From Polyangia bacterium (GTDB lineage Bacteria; Myxococcota_A; Polyangia; Nannocystales; Nannocystaceae), in the NCBI GenBank assembly GCA_030429545.1, contig JAUIFF010000002.1, positions 496,001 to 560,000 on the forward strand: a stretch of 64,000 nucleotides of DNA, read 5' to 3'. The notes below the pieces were generated by a model. The model had not been told where the DNA came from. It did no database searches and saw nothing but the letters and a program-made list of their open reading frames with translations. Every line of letters starts with the position of its first letter. Position 1 is the stretch's first letter. A program made the translations under genes and the position numbers. Shown piece by piece: positions 25,595 to 34,532 of the stretch.

Positions 25595-25906
25595 ATGAGT
25601 ATGACAAAATCCGGGTACACACAAACCGGCGAGGACCGTTGTGATGACAGTCCACGACAATCTGAACGAAGAGACACATGTAGTGCTGACGACCGAAGAT
25701 CTCCGCGGCTTCCTCCCATTATTTCGTCAAAGGAGGCACGGGCTCTACTCGGAATCTCGCGCAATACGCTGTATAGGCTGGCCAGAACCGGCCGGCTGGG
25801 TGGGGCGGTGAGAGTTGGCCGCCAGTTGAAATTTCACCGGGAAAAACTGCTACGTTCGCTGCCGGCATGCACGTCACTGTCGTCAAGGAAGAGAGCTCCA
25901 AGATGA
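25595..25906 (+). CDS. Excisionase-like helix-turn-helix protein
   Basis: The product has 103 residues. After a polar N-terminal extension of about 40 residues there is a MerR/excisionase-type HTH_17 domain: ISSKEARALLGISRNTLYR, then LARTGRLGGAVRVGRQLKF. ATG 25595 has AAAGGAG eight bases upstream. The last codons overlap the integrase start by ATGA, so the two proteins are made together, the classic arrangement for recombination directionality factor and integrase. It could also repress the integrase promoter. Confidence 0.75.
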   Translation: MSMTKSGYTQTGEDRCDDSPRQSERRDTCSADDRRSPRLPPIISSKEARALLGISRNTLYRLARTGRLGGAVRVGRQLKFHREKLLRSLPACTSLSSRKRAPR

Positions 25907-27096
25907 GTGTACGAGCAACAACCCGCAACGGCCGGAAGATCTGGTTGGTAGAGGTCAAGCGCGACTATGGAAGGTTCCACCGTCGCCGGTTCCTCGACCG
26001 GTCCAAGTATCTCAAGACCGACGCGAAAGCGATTGAAGACCAAATTCTGCGCGAATACAAAGCGCAGAAACAGCAAGGAGGCCACCTCTGCAGCAACGGC
26101 AACGCCCAAGGGGCGTTTAGCGACGAACCCCTCCCGTTCAGCACCTTCGCGGACCAGTTTCTGGCCGTGCAAGATCCTCAACGGTCGGACTTCGCCAACA
26201 AGAAACGGAACATCAAGATCCACCTCGAGCCATTTTTTGGCAACACACCACTGCCAAAAATCAGTCGTCAGATGATCGACAAATTTCGGGTGCGACTGCG
26301 GACCAGCCCAATCGCAAAACGGTCGGGCCGCCGCCGCAAGCCAAGGACTATCAACAACATCCTGACAACGCTGCACACGATCCTGGCGCTCGCCTTCGAC
26401 TACGACCTGATCGAGAAGATCCCAAAGGTCAAGAAGGTGCCGGTCCCGCAGGAGGATCCCGACTTCCTCACACCCGAGGAGGTGCTCCGCCTGCTCGACG
26501 CGGTCCCAGACCAGTGGCGTCCGCTGGTCCGCACGGCCTTGCTCACGGGCCTTCGCCGAGGCGAGCTCTACGAGTTGCGGTGGTTCGACATCAAGCTCGA
26601 TGGCCCGTCGCCGTACATCCGAGTGACACGAAGTGTCAAAATCGGCAACAGCATCCCCGAGTATCGAGTCAAAACGACAAAGAGCCGGCGAGGGCGGACC
26701 GTGCCGCTGAACCGAGAAATGGTGGAGCTGCTCACAGCGCACAAACCAGCGGGCGCAGACCGCTATGCGCTCGTGTTCACAGAGAGCGACGGCGGCTACA
26801 TGCTGCCCAAGCGCTTGTACCGAGTGGTGACCCAGGCCGGGGAGGCCATCGGGCGCCCGGTGCGACCGCACCTGCTGCGACACACGTTCGCATCAGGCGG
26901 TTACATGGAGGGCATCCCAGCGCAGGTGATCCAGCAGTGGCTAGGTCACTCGGATGTCACGACGACCCAACGCTATGCGCATGTTCGCCCGGACACAGGC
27001 CGGGATCTCATCGAACTTCTGTCGACGAAACGGAAGTGCGAAAAAAGCGTGAGAAAAGGATGTGAGGAAACTGAAAACACATCAGGAAACACCTAA
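25903..27096 (+). CDS. int: Tyrosine recombinase (integrase) of the element
   Basis: The product has 397 residues from ATG 25903, which lies in an ATGA overlap with the excisionase-like gene. The N-terminal part resembles an arm-binding domain (KIWLVEVKRDYGRFHRRRF), then a SAM-like core-binding domain (FADQFLAVQDPQRSDFANK) and the catalytic domain with Arg in LLTGLRRGELYELRW, HLLRHTFASGG (His-x-x-Arg), WLGHSD and the nucleophile Tyr in TTTQRYAHV. All catalytic residues are present. The gene points at the 3' end of tRNA-Asn 54 bp away, the expected attachment site. A perfect TGACA-N5-TGTCA site lies within it at 26624. Confidence 0.93.
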   Translation: MSVRATTRNGRKIWLVEVKRDYGRFHRRRFLDRSKYLKTDAKAIEDQILREYKAQKQQGGHLCSNGNAQGAFSDEPLPFSTFADQFLAVQDPQRSDFANKKRNIKIHLEPFFGNTPLPKISRQMIDKFRVRLRTSPIAKRSGRRRKPRTINNILTTLHTILALAFDYDLIEKIPKVKKVPVPQEDPDFLTPEEVLRLLDAVPDQWRPLVRTALLTGLRRGELYELRWFDIKLDGPSPYIRVTRSVKIGNSIPEYRVKTTKSRRGRTVPLNREMVELLTAHKPAGADRYALVFTESDGGYMLPKRLYRVVTQAGEAIGRPVRPHLLRHTFASGGYMEGIPAQVIQQWLGHSDVTTTQRYAHVRPDTGRDLIELLSTKRKCEKSVRKGCEETENTSGNT

Positions 27097-27113
27097 GTCG
27101 GTGCCCTAAAGGA

Positions 27114-27143
27114 AACGCCGTCTAGCAAGCGCTAGACGGCGTT
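27114..27143. terminator. 12-bp perfect hairpin between integrase and tRNA-Asn
   Basis: AACGCCGTCTAG and its exact complement CTAGACGGCGTT are separated by six bases. On the minus strand the hairpin is followed by TTTCCTTT, so it can stop transcription from the tRNA gene; on the plus strand it follows the integrase stop by 17 bp and is only weakly followed by T. Confidence 0.75.
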
Positions 27144-27150
27144 CTAAAAG

Positions 27151-27223
27151 CTCCGGCAACAGGACTCGAACCTGTGACAAGTCGGTTAACAGCCGACTGC
27201 TCTACCAACTGAGCTATGCCGGA
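27151..27223 (-). tRNA. tRNA-Asn (GTT), presumed attachment site of the element
   Basis: The 73-nt cloverleaf has acceptor stem TCCGGCA / TGCCGGA with discriminator G, D-arm with AGCTCAGTTGGTAGAGC, anticodon stem GTCGG / CCGAC around CTGTTAA (anticodon GTT) and T-arm ACAGG TTCGAGT CCTGT. CCA is not encoded. The 3' end faces the integrase gene, so recombination within the 3' half would keep the tRNA intact. I see no second copy of its 3' part in the window, so the other element end is to the left of position 1. Confidence 0.93.
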
Positions 27224-27240
27224 AAGTTTGGGCGAGCTAC

Positions 27241-28410
27241 TTAGCGGGTTCTGGGATTGGGGTCAAGGGCTGGCTGGCGCCTTTTTTGGAGCGCATTTTT
27301 CGCGCGGATTTTCTTTAGTTGTCGTTGGAGTGCTGGGTGTGGGGTGGTGCTTGATGTCAGCGTGGTTTGGGCTTGGTCGAGCGCGATTTTGGCTGTTTGG
27401 GGGTCTGTGGTGGTGGTGAGTTCTGCGAGGCCTAGGTTGGCTCGGGTTTTGTTGAGTGTGCTGACACCTTCGTTTTCGCGTTGCTTGTTCAGGTATTCGA
27501 TGGTTGCAGCGGCGGACTCTGGTGAGATCTGTGCATGTGCACGTTTGATGCCGATTGCTACGCGGGTGTTACGTTCGGCGTCTTGCTTGTCGGGTTTGTC
27601 ATAGCTCCGTGACTGGGCCTCGGCGTAGGTTTGTTTGGCGGCCTCGTAGTTTTCTTGCTCATACAAGATATCGGCGTAGAGACACTCGACCTCAGCCAGG
27701 TTTCGTTGGTGTTCTCCTTGGCTGTTTTTGTAGCTATCTCTGGCGGCTTGTATGGCCTCGGCGGCTTGGTCGAGCGACCCTTGGTACCAGAGGGTGCGGG
27801 CGTATTCGTGTTTGGCTCTGGCGAGTTTGGGGTGGCTGTCGCTGTGAACTTCGGTATAGATTTGTATCGCCTTTTCATGGTAACCGATGGCAGCGTCGAA
27901 ACCCCCTGTTTCTCGCTTGAGTACGCCTAAGCCGTGGTATGTGTTTGCTATCTCCTGGTGGTTTTCACCAAAGCTTGCTCGTAGTGTCGGTAATGACTGT
28001 TGATACAGTTGTTCGGCTTCTTGAAATTTTCGTTGTTTTCGCAGGAGGTTGGCGAGGGTGATGTCGACCTGGGCGACGAGTGGGTTGTCGGCTCCGAAGT
28101 GTTCTTTGAAGCGTCTACTTGCCTCTCGCCGGACCTCAAGTGCGCGCTCGTCATAGCCGGCGGACTCTAGTACTCCCCCGTAGTTGTGGAGGCCGTAGGC
28201 AATACTTTTGTCGTTTGGGTCGATCGACCTTCTGAGCTTCAGCGAGGCCTCGTGGGTTTTGATTGCGCGGTCGAGCTCGCCTTTCATTTCGTACATAATC
28301 GCGAGGACATCGAGTCGTTGTGCCTCTTGCAAACTGTGTTGTTTGCCGCTGCGGCGGTGATGGATTTCGGCGAGTTGGGCCCAGCGTAGTCCGGTGTCGT
28401 AACGTGCGAG
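27241..28410 (-). pseudogene. TPR-repeat C-terminal half of the split kinase
   Basis: This stretch is in the same frame as the kinase ORF and directly follows its TAA at 28411-28413. Its translation begins LARYDTGLRWAQLAEIHHR and has four to six tetratricopeptide-like repeats (for example GLHNYGGVLESAGYDERAL, IANTYHGLGVLKRETGGFD, AKHEYARTLWYQGSLDQAA). In kinase-TPR proteins of these bacteria the two parts are usually one chain. Independent expression from a TTG at 28332 is possible but no ribosome site is obvious. It is therefore annotated as the disconnected half of a broken gene. Confidence 0.65.
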
Positions 28411-30201
28411 TTAATAGCCTTCGGTGAAGGCAAGGATACGCGCGGCGTCTCCCGCTGCTTCTTCATCGCCGGCAATCGCGGATTCTCGGTAGGCGCTTAG
28501 GAAGTTGTTGACTGCGTCTTCATATTTACCGAGTTTTTCTTGGAAAGCCGCCACTCGGAACTGGGCGCGGGCGATGAGTGGGGCGTACCCCAGTTCTTTT
28601 GCTTGAGTCAGTATTTCTTGTGAAGTTTTGAGCCCTTCTTGGTAGCGGCCGCTGTGCTCCTCGGCGAACGTGCGGGACAGCAGGGTGGCGAGTTGGTGTA
28701 CCTGCTTTCGCACGCGCGGATCCTGGGGTCGTGGTGGCAGTTGTTGTAACCGCCGCTTGTCCGTGCAGTGGTCGATGTCGGGGAGGCCTTGCACGGTCCG
28801 TTTGGCGCGGGCAACGAGCAGCTTGTCGGCTCGCTTGAGCTCGGCGACCGTCGCTTCAAACTGGGCCTTTTGTTCGTCAAGGCACTCGCCGGCTCGACGT
28901 TGCTGCTCCTCGTTCCAGTCGCTGAATTGTTCGCTACCAAGGCATGCCTGTTGCCGGCTTGTTCGCCATTTTTCTGCATATACACTTAAGTCGCTCGTGA
29001 CGCTATTGGCGATCGCGTTGGCATTTGTTGCTGAAGTCAAGGCAAACTGTTGAGTGATTGCCTGTGCGTGTTCTGGGGACCAGGTGAGGCTTTGGCCCTC
29101 GGCTTCACATCGCTTGAGGTGTTCTTGGCGTACGATGTTCTCGACCACCAGGGTGCCTGCGGCAGCGCCAACGCATACGGTCAGGCCGAGGCCTAGGGCC
29201 CAGAGTCGACGTGTTCGTTTTTTGGGGTCACCGGCGACAAGGGCATCGATCCATGCGTGCATCGACGGCCAGCGGTCGGTTGGCTCCCTGGCCAGCCCTC
29301 GGATCACTTGTTTGTACAACCACCTCGGAACGTTGGTGTTGGCTGGCGGTGTTGGTACTGTGCCGGAGAGCACGCTTGTCTGTAGGGCTGTGAACGTTTT
29401 TCCAGAAAATGCATGTACACCATAAAGCGCCTCCCACAACGAGGCCGCAAACCCAAACTGATCACTTAGTGCGGTGACGTCTGCCCCTAAAAATTGCTCG
29501 GGGGACATATAGGCGGGGGTGCCTAGATAGGCGCCTGTCATGGTCAGGTCCATCCGCGGGCGGGCGAGGCTGTGGTGGACCACTGCCCGTTCTGGGGCGT
29601 CGAGAACAGTGGGGGCGTCGGTGGTTGGGCGGGCGAGGCCGAAGTCGGTGACCCGCACACGACCATCGGTGTCGATAAGGATGTTGCCGGGTTTGACATC
29701 GCGGTGCACGAGGCCGGCTGCGTGGACAGCTGCGAGCCCTTTTGCAACCTCAACAAAAACATCGACAACTTCCTGCCAGGTGTGGGGCGACTGCTCGCGC
29801 CAGCTCGCTAGGGTTTGCCCGTCGACAAACTCCATACCGACAAACACCTCGTCGTCGACCACTCCGACGTCGTGCACGGCCACGACGTTCGCGTGATTGA
29901 CCCGGGCAATCGCTCTCGCCTCAGCGACCATCCGCTCGCGGGCCTCGGTTCGGGCACTGCCGATCAATCCGTCGCTCAGGACTTTGAGTGCAATCTTTCG
30001 ATCGAGTTTAGGATCGTAGGCGGCATAAACCACACCCATCCCACCTTCTCCGAGCGTGCCCAAAATGATGTAGCGGTCGAGGCGTTCGCCGGGCTGTCGG
30101 GTTGTCTCAAAGGCGAGGACCGGTCGTGGGGCCGACTCGGGAGCGATTGTCGGCATCAGGGCTGTTTGGGCCAGATTCTCAGAGATGGGTTCGGTGCCCA
30201 C
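28411..30201 (-). CDS. Ser/Thr protein kinase (PknB-type), truncated by in-frame TAA
   Basis: The 596 residues start at GTG 30201. The kinase domain (about 42-320) is complete: LGTLGEGGMGVVY (P-loop), IALKVL (Lys), GLVHRDVKPGN (catalytic loop), VTDFGLARP (metal site) and GTPAYMSPEQF. A transmembrane helix follows (LWALGLGLTVCVGAAAGTL), then an outer part with the start of helical repeats. The ORF stops after FTEGY, while the same frame continues into TPR repeats, so the receptor half is cut. The kinase may still work. An upstream signal would normally be sensed by the lost part. Confidence 0.85.
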   Translation of the reverse strand: MGTEPISENLAQTALMPTIAPESAPRPVLAFETTRQPGERLDRYIILGTLGEGGMGVVYAAYDPKLDRKIALKVLSDGLIGSARTEARERMVAEARAIARVNHANVVAVHDVGVVDDEVFVGMEFVDGQTLASWREQSPHTWQEVVDVFVEVAKGLAAVHAAGLVHRDVKPGNILIDTDGRVRVTDFGLARPTTDAPTVLDAPERAVVHHSLARPRMDLTMTGAYLGTPAYMSPEQFLGADVTALSDQFGFAASLWEALYGVHAFSGKTFTALQTSVLSGTVPTPPANTNVPRWLYKQVIRGLAREPTDRWPSMHAWIDALVAGDPKKRTRRLWALGLGLTVCVGAAAGTLVVENIVRQEHLKRCEAEGQSLTWSPEHAQAITQQFALTSATNANAIANSVTSDLSVYAEKWRTSRQQACLGSEQFSDWNEEQQRRAGECLDEQKAQFEATVAELKRADKLLVARAKRTVQGLPDIDHCTDKRRLQQLPPRPQDPRVRKQVHQLATLLSRTFAEEHSGRYQEGLKTSQEILTQAKELGYAPLIARAQFRVAAFQEKLGKYEDAVNNFLSAYRESAIAGDEEAAGDAARILAFTEGY

Positions 30202-30455
30202 GGGGCGAAGTATATCGCGTTCTCAAACCCGGTGGCTAGCGTGCGCGAGAGGTTGTATCCACATGATATTTCAACAGACACGTCAAGTTTACATGCAGAT
30301 ACATAAAATCTGCGCGACTGTGAGCTGCGCGTTGTTGGCCCTGCGCAAAGTCGAAAGCTGTGGGCTCGGCTGTCGCGCCACGTGTCCGGATGAGGTGGTG
30401 ACCGACCCGGCTTCACCACGAATGTCGGGACGACAACCGGGCCGAAGGGCGCACA

Positions 30456-31147
30456 TCAGCGGTGGTAGACGCGGTTAACAACTCGGTCCCCGAGGATAAA
30501 AAGGGATTCCTGTGCGTAGTCTGCCTCAGCTCCCCGGGTGCCAATAACGTTCACAGCATTGACGCCGGAGGTGGTTTCCGGAAGGTCCTCCAACAGGAAG
30601 GGTCCGTGGTCATCGATGTCGCCGTCCATCACCAGGATGTGTTCAAGTTGTTTTTCCTCCTCAATGTTCTCCCAAAGCATCACAACAAACGCGTAGTTGT
30701 CATTGAGTTCATCTCCACCACGGCCTTCGACTACAATGTCGGTAATGTTGGCGAGTGGTTTTGCTGCCCGGTAGCTGTCGAGTGGGCCAGAGCTGAGGCT
30801 CGATGCATCGAATAGGGTAATTTCGTCCTCCGATGGGTCGGCGACAACAAAGTAGTTGCTTGTTTGTTTGCCGCCGCGAGTGACGGAAATCGGCATACAT
30901 TCGTTTGAGACGGTTTCCCCGTTTATTTGTCGCACCCAGATCTCCTTCTCCTCTTCGGAACCCGGGGGAGTGTCCTCGCCAAACCAGCGCCAACTCGATC
31001 GTGGTAAGTGGGGCGACACCTGTCCACGTGGCAGGCACGGCTTCTTCCGTTTCGTCGACCGGGATTGTTTTCTCGGACCAAAAGTCATAGCAGCGTGAAT
31101 AAAAAGGAGGCACATAGGGCGAGTGTGGGTGTGTTGATTCGGCGCAT
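30456..31147 (-). pseudogene. Frameshifted gene for a secreted protein
   Basis: Protein-like sequence is spread over all three minus-strand frames in order: a signal peptide MRRINTPTLALCASFLFTLL from ATG 31147, then DFWSEKTIPVDETEEAVPA and TWTGVAPLTTIELALVWRG in a second frame, then GEDTPPGSEEEKEIWVRQ and about 150 further residues to the end (LEHILVMDGDIDDHGPFL, SLFILGDRVVNRVYHR) in a third. Two frameshifts, near 31085 and 30975, would be needed to join them. It is either a decayed gene or one with sequencing errors. Product unknown, probably periplasmic or outer-membrane. Confidence 0.6.
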
Positions 31148-31526
31148 GACGATCTCCATGGTTCGGCTCAAGGCTGTTTGAGCCGGGATCATGAACCGGC
31201 ATGACTTTTATGGCGAAGTGAAGGGTAAGAGTTTTTGCCGCGGTAAAATTTTGGCTTGTAGATGTCGCCGGCATGAAATTTGTGTGTACATGTTGTGCGA
31301 GGTCGGTCACCGTCACAGCCGTCATCGCTACTGGTTGCGGAGGTCAGGGGTTGTGATGGCGATCACCGGGGCACAGAGAGTGCTCGCTTTTGAAGTGTGA
31401 GATCTAGTAAGGAACAGGTCGTTATGGACATGTCAGGCTGGAGTTCACGTATTTTGGGGCTTGAGTCGGTGACCTGTGGTCGCAAGACCCCGTCTCAAGC
31501 TGGCAACAACTGATACACTCGCGCCG
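31148..31526. other. Intergenic, no gene seen
   Basis: This 380-bp spacer lies between the pseudogene and the Gly-Asp lipoprotein gene. No coding frame, hairpin or repeat stood out. It should contain the divergent promoters. Confidence 0.5.
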
Positions 31527-32960
31527 ATGTCCCACCGTTCAAATCTGGCTTGTGTCTCGCTTCTTCTCGCACTCATCCCGGCCTGTGGTGACAGTGAGGG
31601 GCGTGACAGCGAAACTGCGACCGAGACGACTACGACCACGACAGGAATCGTTTCGACGAGCTCGACGTCGCCGGATACCGAGGGCGAGACCTCGGCCGGC
31701 CCCGGTAGTGAAACCATGACTGGCGACGGGGATGGTGATGGTGACGGCGATGGGGATGGTGATGGAGATGGCGACGGGGATGGAGATGGCGACGGGGATG
31801 GAGATGGCGACGGGGATGGAGACGGCGACGGGGATGGAGATGGCGACGGGGATGGTGATGGAGATGGCGACGGGGATGGAGATGGCGACGGGGATGGAGA
31901 TGGCGACGGGGATGGAGACGGCGACGGGGATGGAGATGGCGACGGGGATGGAGATGGCGACGGCGACGGCGACGGAGATGGAGACGGTGATGGAGATGGC
32001 GACGGTGATGGAGATGGCGACGGGGATGGAGATGGAGATGGAGATGGCGACGGAGACGGCGACGGAGACGGCGACGGAGATGGCGACGGAGACGGAGACG
32101 GAGACGGCGACGGGGATGGCGACGACCCATGGGATTGCCAAAACACCGACCCGGTGACCGTCAACGGCGAGGGCAAATACACCAACCTCGAAGCGGCTGT
32201 CGCAGCTGCGCCACCCAACGCCACAATCACAGTTTGCCCTGGTACCTACACCGATCGCTTGTTCATCGATCGCCCCATGCACCTCATTGGTGCCGGGCAA
32301 CACAACACCTTCTTAGATGGCGAAAACGCTGGGACACCGATTTTTGTCAAGGCCGCCAACGTGACGATCGAGGGCTTTACCTTTCAAAACGGCGAGGCCG
32401 AACACAACCCGCTGGGCAACTCGCTGTGCGGTGGTGGGTTGGCGATCGACCACACCTACGACCCGATGACGGTCACCGTGAAAGATTGTACATTCACCAA
32501 TAATCACGGGCAGTACGGCGGGGCTATCTGTTACGACGGCACCAACAATCAAAACGCCCAGCAAAAGCTCGAGCTCGAGAACGTGACGATCGCCAACAAC
32601 AGTGCCGACGTCAACGGTGGTGGCCTGTTCTCCTATTCGGCGACAACCATGATCAACACCGTGGTCCGCGAAAACTCGGCCGGCAACCACGGTGGGGGCA
32701 TCTATTTTAGCTACTGCAACAACACCATCGAAGGTGGCGAGGTCAAACTCAACACCGCCGAGGGCAAGGGCGGTGGCATGTATTTGCAGATATTCCTCTC
32801 GGTCGATGTCACTGACAGCGACTGGGGCTTTGGCCAGGACCAGGAAAACGTGCCCAACGACGTTGAGCACAACGCCGAGGAATACGGGTTTTTTGGCAAC
32901 GGCGTGTCGTTTTCGTGTGACTGTATCGAGTGGAACCCGTGCTCCTGTCAGCTGCTTTAG
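31527..32960 (+). CDS. Lipoprotein with (Gly-Asp)67 stalk and beta-helix domain
   Basis: The product has 477 residues. The start was moved to ATG 31527, giving a lipoprotein signal ([15 protein letters not shown]). A Thr/Ser/Glu segment (residues 30-65) leads into 67 uninterrupted Gly-Asp dipeptides and then a right-handed parallel beta-helix of the pectin-lyase type: [92 protein letters not shown]. No catalytic residues are recognisable, so binding is as likely as polysaccharide cleavage. The Asp-rich stalk could bind Ca2+ and project the domain from the outer membrane. Confidence 0.8.
   Translation: MSHRSNLACVSLLLALIPACGDSEGRDSETATETTTTTTGIVSTSSTSPDTEGETSAGPGSETMTGDGDGDGDGDGDGDGDGDGDGDGDGDGDGDGDGDGDGDGDGDGDGDGDGDGDGDGDGDGDGDGDGDGDGDGDGDGDGDGDGDGDGDGDGDGDGDGDGDGDGDGDGDGDGDGDGDGDGDGDGDGDGDGDGDGDGDDPWDCQNTDPVTVNGEGKYTNLEAAVAAAPPNATITVCPGTYTDRLFIDRPMHLIGAGQHNTFLDGENAGTPIFVKAANVTIEGFTFQNGEAEHNPLGNSLCGGGLAIDHTYDPMTVTVKDCTFTNNHGQYGGAICYDGTNNQNAQQKLELENVTIANNSADVNGGGLFSYSATTMINTVVRENSAGNHGGGIYFSYCNNTIEGGEVKLNTAEGKGGGMYLQIFLSVDVTDSDWGFGQDQENVPNDVEHNAEEYGFFGNGVSFSCDCIEWNPCSCQLL
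31722..32123 (+). repeat. In-frame Gly-Asp minisatellite
   Basis: The 402 bp encode only Gly-Asp. The units drift among GGNGAY forms, with 18-bp blocks of the GGGGATGGAGATGGCGAC type repeated many times. Such DNA changes length by slippage in multiples of 6, so the stalk length is likely variable among relatives. Both other minus-strand frames stay open across it; these are by-products. Confidence 0.95.
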
Positions 32961-33142
32961 CGGGTCAAAGGCCCCTGTCGCTGGCACCACGGAACTTCCG
33001 TGCAGTTTGCAAAATGTGCAGGTGCAAACTGCTGCGGAGGGCATGTGGTTGTGAAAACTCATACGTGCATAGGCCGCAAACGCGTCTGGGCAAATCTCCG
33101 GTGAGGTAGTAACGTCACGTACCCATCGTCAGGAGCTTTGTC

Positions 33143-33727
33143 ATGCAAGAAGTCCTCGCAGCTATCGACGCCAAAAATAACGCCCTCATCCACGCATTTC
33201 AGCAACGCGACGCCGCCCAAGTCGCAGCTATCTACGCCGACGATGCGACCTTGATGCCACCCCACAACGACATGCTCCGCGGCCGCGAAGCGATCGAGCA
33301 GTTTTTCCGCAAGGGTATTGGCATGGGGCTTCACGACTTTCGCATCGAGACCCTAGAGGTCGATGCTCGCGAGGACCTCGCCTACGAGGTCGGCCGGTTT
33401 CAACGCAAGGTTTCGACCGTCCGCGGTGATGAGCTCACCGACACCTGCAAATACGTCATGTTGTGGCGTCGCCACCCTGAGGGTTGGCGCCCGCAAAGCG
33501 ACATTTGGAACTCCGCCGGGCCGACCGAGCGCGAAGTGCTTGCCGCCCCCGAAAGCGCTGCACCGGCCTACCAGGAGCCAGCCTACCAGGAGCCAGTTGC
33601 GGTCCAAGAGGTTCACGAGATCGAGACAGTCGAGGCAGTTGAGGCAGTCGAGCCGGTCGAGACCTACGAGGAGCAACCGGAGCCGACCCAGATCGTCTCC
33701 GAGGAAGACCTGCAGCCGGTCGAGTAA
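33143..33727 (+). CDS. SnoaL/DUF4440-like NTF2-fold protein with acidic tail
   Basis: The product has 194 residues. Residues 1-120 have the NTF2-like pattern of SnoaL/DUF4440 proteins: NNALIHAFQQRDAAQVAAI, YADDATLMPPHNDMLRG, REAIEQFFRKGI, DTCKYVMLWRRHPEGW. These small folds are ketosteroid-isomerase-like enzymes or ligand-binding domains. About 70 residues of Glu, Val, Pro and Gln follow, including a tandem YQEPAYQEP and EAVEAVEPVE repeats; the tail is unusual for the family and may mediate binding. Single gene with its own terminator. Confidence 0.75.
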   Translation: MQEVLAAIDAKNNALIHAFQQRDAAQVAAIYADDATLMPPHNDMLRGREAIEQFFRKGIGMGLHDFRIETLEVDAREDLAYEVGRFQRKVSTVRGDELTDTCKYVMLWRRHPEGWRPQSDIWNSAGPTEREVLAAPESAAPAYQEPAYQEPVAVQEVHEIETVEAVEAVEPVETYEEQPEPTQIVSEEDLQPVE

Positions 33728-33741
33728 TCGCCACGGCTGTC

Positions 33742-33775
33742 AAAACCCGGGGCCACAGGTCCCGGGTTTTTGTTT
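33742..33775 (+). terminator. Rho-independent terminator after the NTF2-like gene
   Basis: AAAACCCGGG and CCCGGGTTTT form a 10-bp stem around GCCACAGGT, followed by further T. It lies 15 bp past the stop codon. Confidence 0.85.
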
Positions 33776-33807
33776 GGTTGTGTACATGGCAACTTCGCGG
33801 TGCTGTT

Positions 33808-33840
33808 GCCCGGGTATTCATGGGTCCCGGGCTTTTGTTT
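33808..33840 (+). terminator. Second, duplicated terminator hairpin
   Basis: GCCCGGG and CCCGGGC pair around an 11-base loop and are followed by TTTTGTTT. The right arm and T-tract nearly repeat those of the terminator 60 bp upstream, so this looks like a local duplication that gives a back-up stop. Confidence 0.65.
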
Positions 33841-33881
33841 GCACGCGCCTTTGTGATGGGTTGTATCTACATGGGACGCAG

Positions 33882-34454
33882 CTAGTGGAGCATCGGATGC
33901 AGCGGCAACCCCAGCATGATTTCGGCTTCGGCGTCGAGTAGCTCGCCGAGCCGCGTGGTGATTTCGGCCTGCTCAAAATACCCGCGGGCGAGCCGGACAA
34001 ACAGCCCCTGGTGGCGAGCTTCGCTGCGGGTGATGTCGCGGTAAAACGCCGCCATCTCGGGATCTGGATGGTGCTCGGCCACCAGGCCAAAACGTTCACA
34101 GCCGCGGGCTTCGACCACCCCGGCCACGAGTAACCGGTCGAGCAACCTGGGGTCGCGGCCTCCCCGAACATGGCGCAACAGCGAGCCGACGTAGGCATCT
34201 TTACGATCGGGTGTCAGCGGAATATCCCGGGCCTGCAAAAGCCGCACAACCTGGTGAAAGTGTTCGAGCTCCTCGCGGGCCAGCGCGATCATCGGGTCGA
34301 GCAGGGCGCTGCGGTCGGGGTAACGGACGACAAACGCCATCGCTGTGGCCGAGGCCTTGCGCTCACAGGCCGCGTGGTCCTGTAAAAATGCCGGGAAGTC
34401 GGCGAGTACGGTCTCGACCCAGGCCTTTGGGGTGGGGGCACGCAGCTGCAACAT
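33882..34454 (-). CDS. miaE: tRNA-(ms2io6A) hydroxylase
   Basis: The product has 190 residues. The non-haem di-iron ferritin-like enzyme MiaE hydroxylates 2-methylthio-N6-isopentenyladenosine at position 37 of tRNAs that read U-starting codons. Visible are the helix with EERKA-type ligands (DHAACERKASATAMAF), LAREELEHFHQVVRLL, the diagnostic GVVEARGCERFGLVAEH and SEARHQGLFVRLARGYF, which supply the carboxylate and His ligands. Length is typical. It is a single gene with no evident ribosome site before ATG 34454. Confidence 0.9.
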   Translation of the reverse strand: MLQLRAPTPKAWVETVLADFPAFLQDHAACERKASATAMAFVVRYPDRSALLDPMIALAREELEHFHQVVRLLQARDIPLTPDRKDAYVGSLLRHVRGGRDPRLLDRLLVAGVVEARGCERFGLVAEHHPDPEMAAFYRDITRSEARHQGLFVRLARGYFEQAEITTRLGELLDAEAEIMLGLPLHPMLH

Positions 34455-34490
34455 GGTTGACTCTACAAGTTTATCGAAGTTGCAAAATAG

Positions 34491-34516
34491 AAAGCCGGAT
34501 CGGGCGATCCGGCCTT
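34491..34516 (-). terminator. Terminator of the aminotransferase gene
   Basis: GCCGGATCG and CGATCCGGC form a 9-bp stem with a two-base turn; on the minus strand it is followed by TTTCTATTTT. It lies 17 bp after the aminotransferase stop codon. Confidence 0.8.
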
Positions 34517-34532
34517 CGTGGGTGGATTGGGG

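Noticed and set aside
31445..32303. Long antisense frames encoding Pro-Ser and Val-Ala/Ile-Ser repeats
   Set aside because: They are by-products of the Gly-Asp minisatellite read on the other strand; no start signals and a real lipoprotein on the plus strand.
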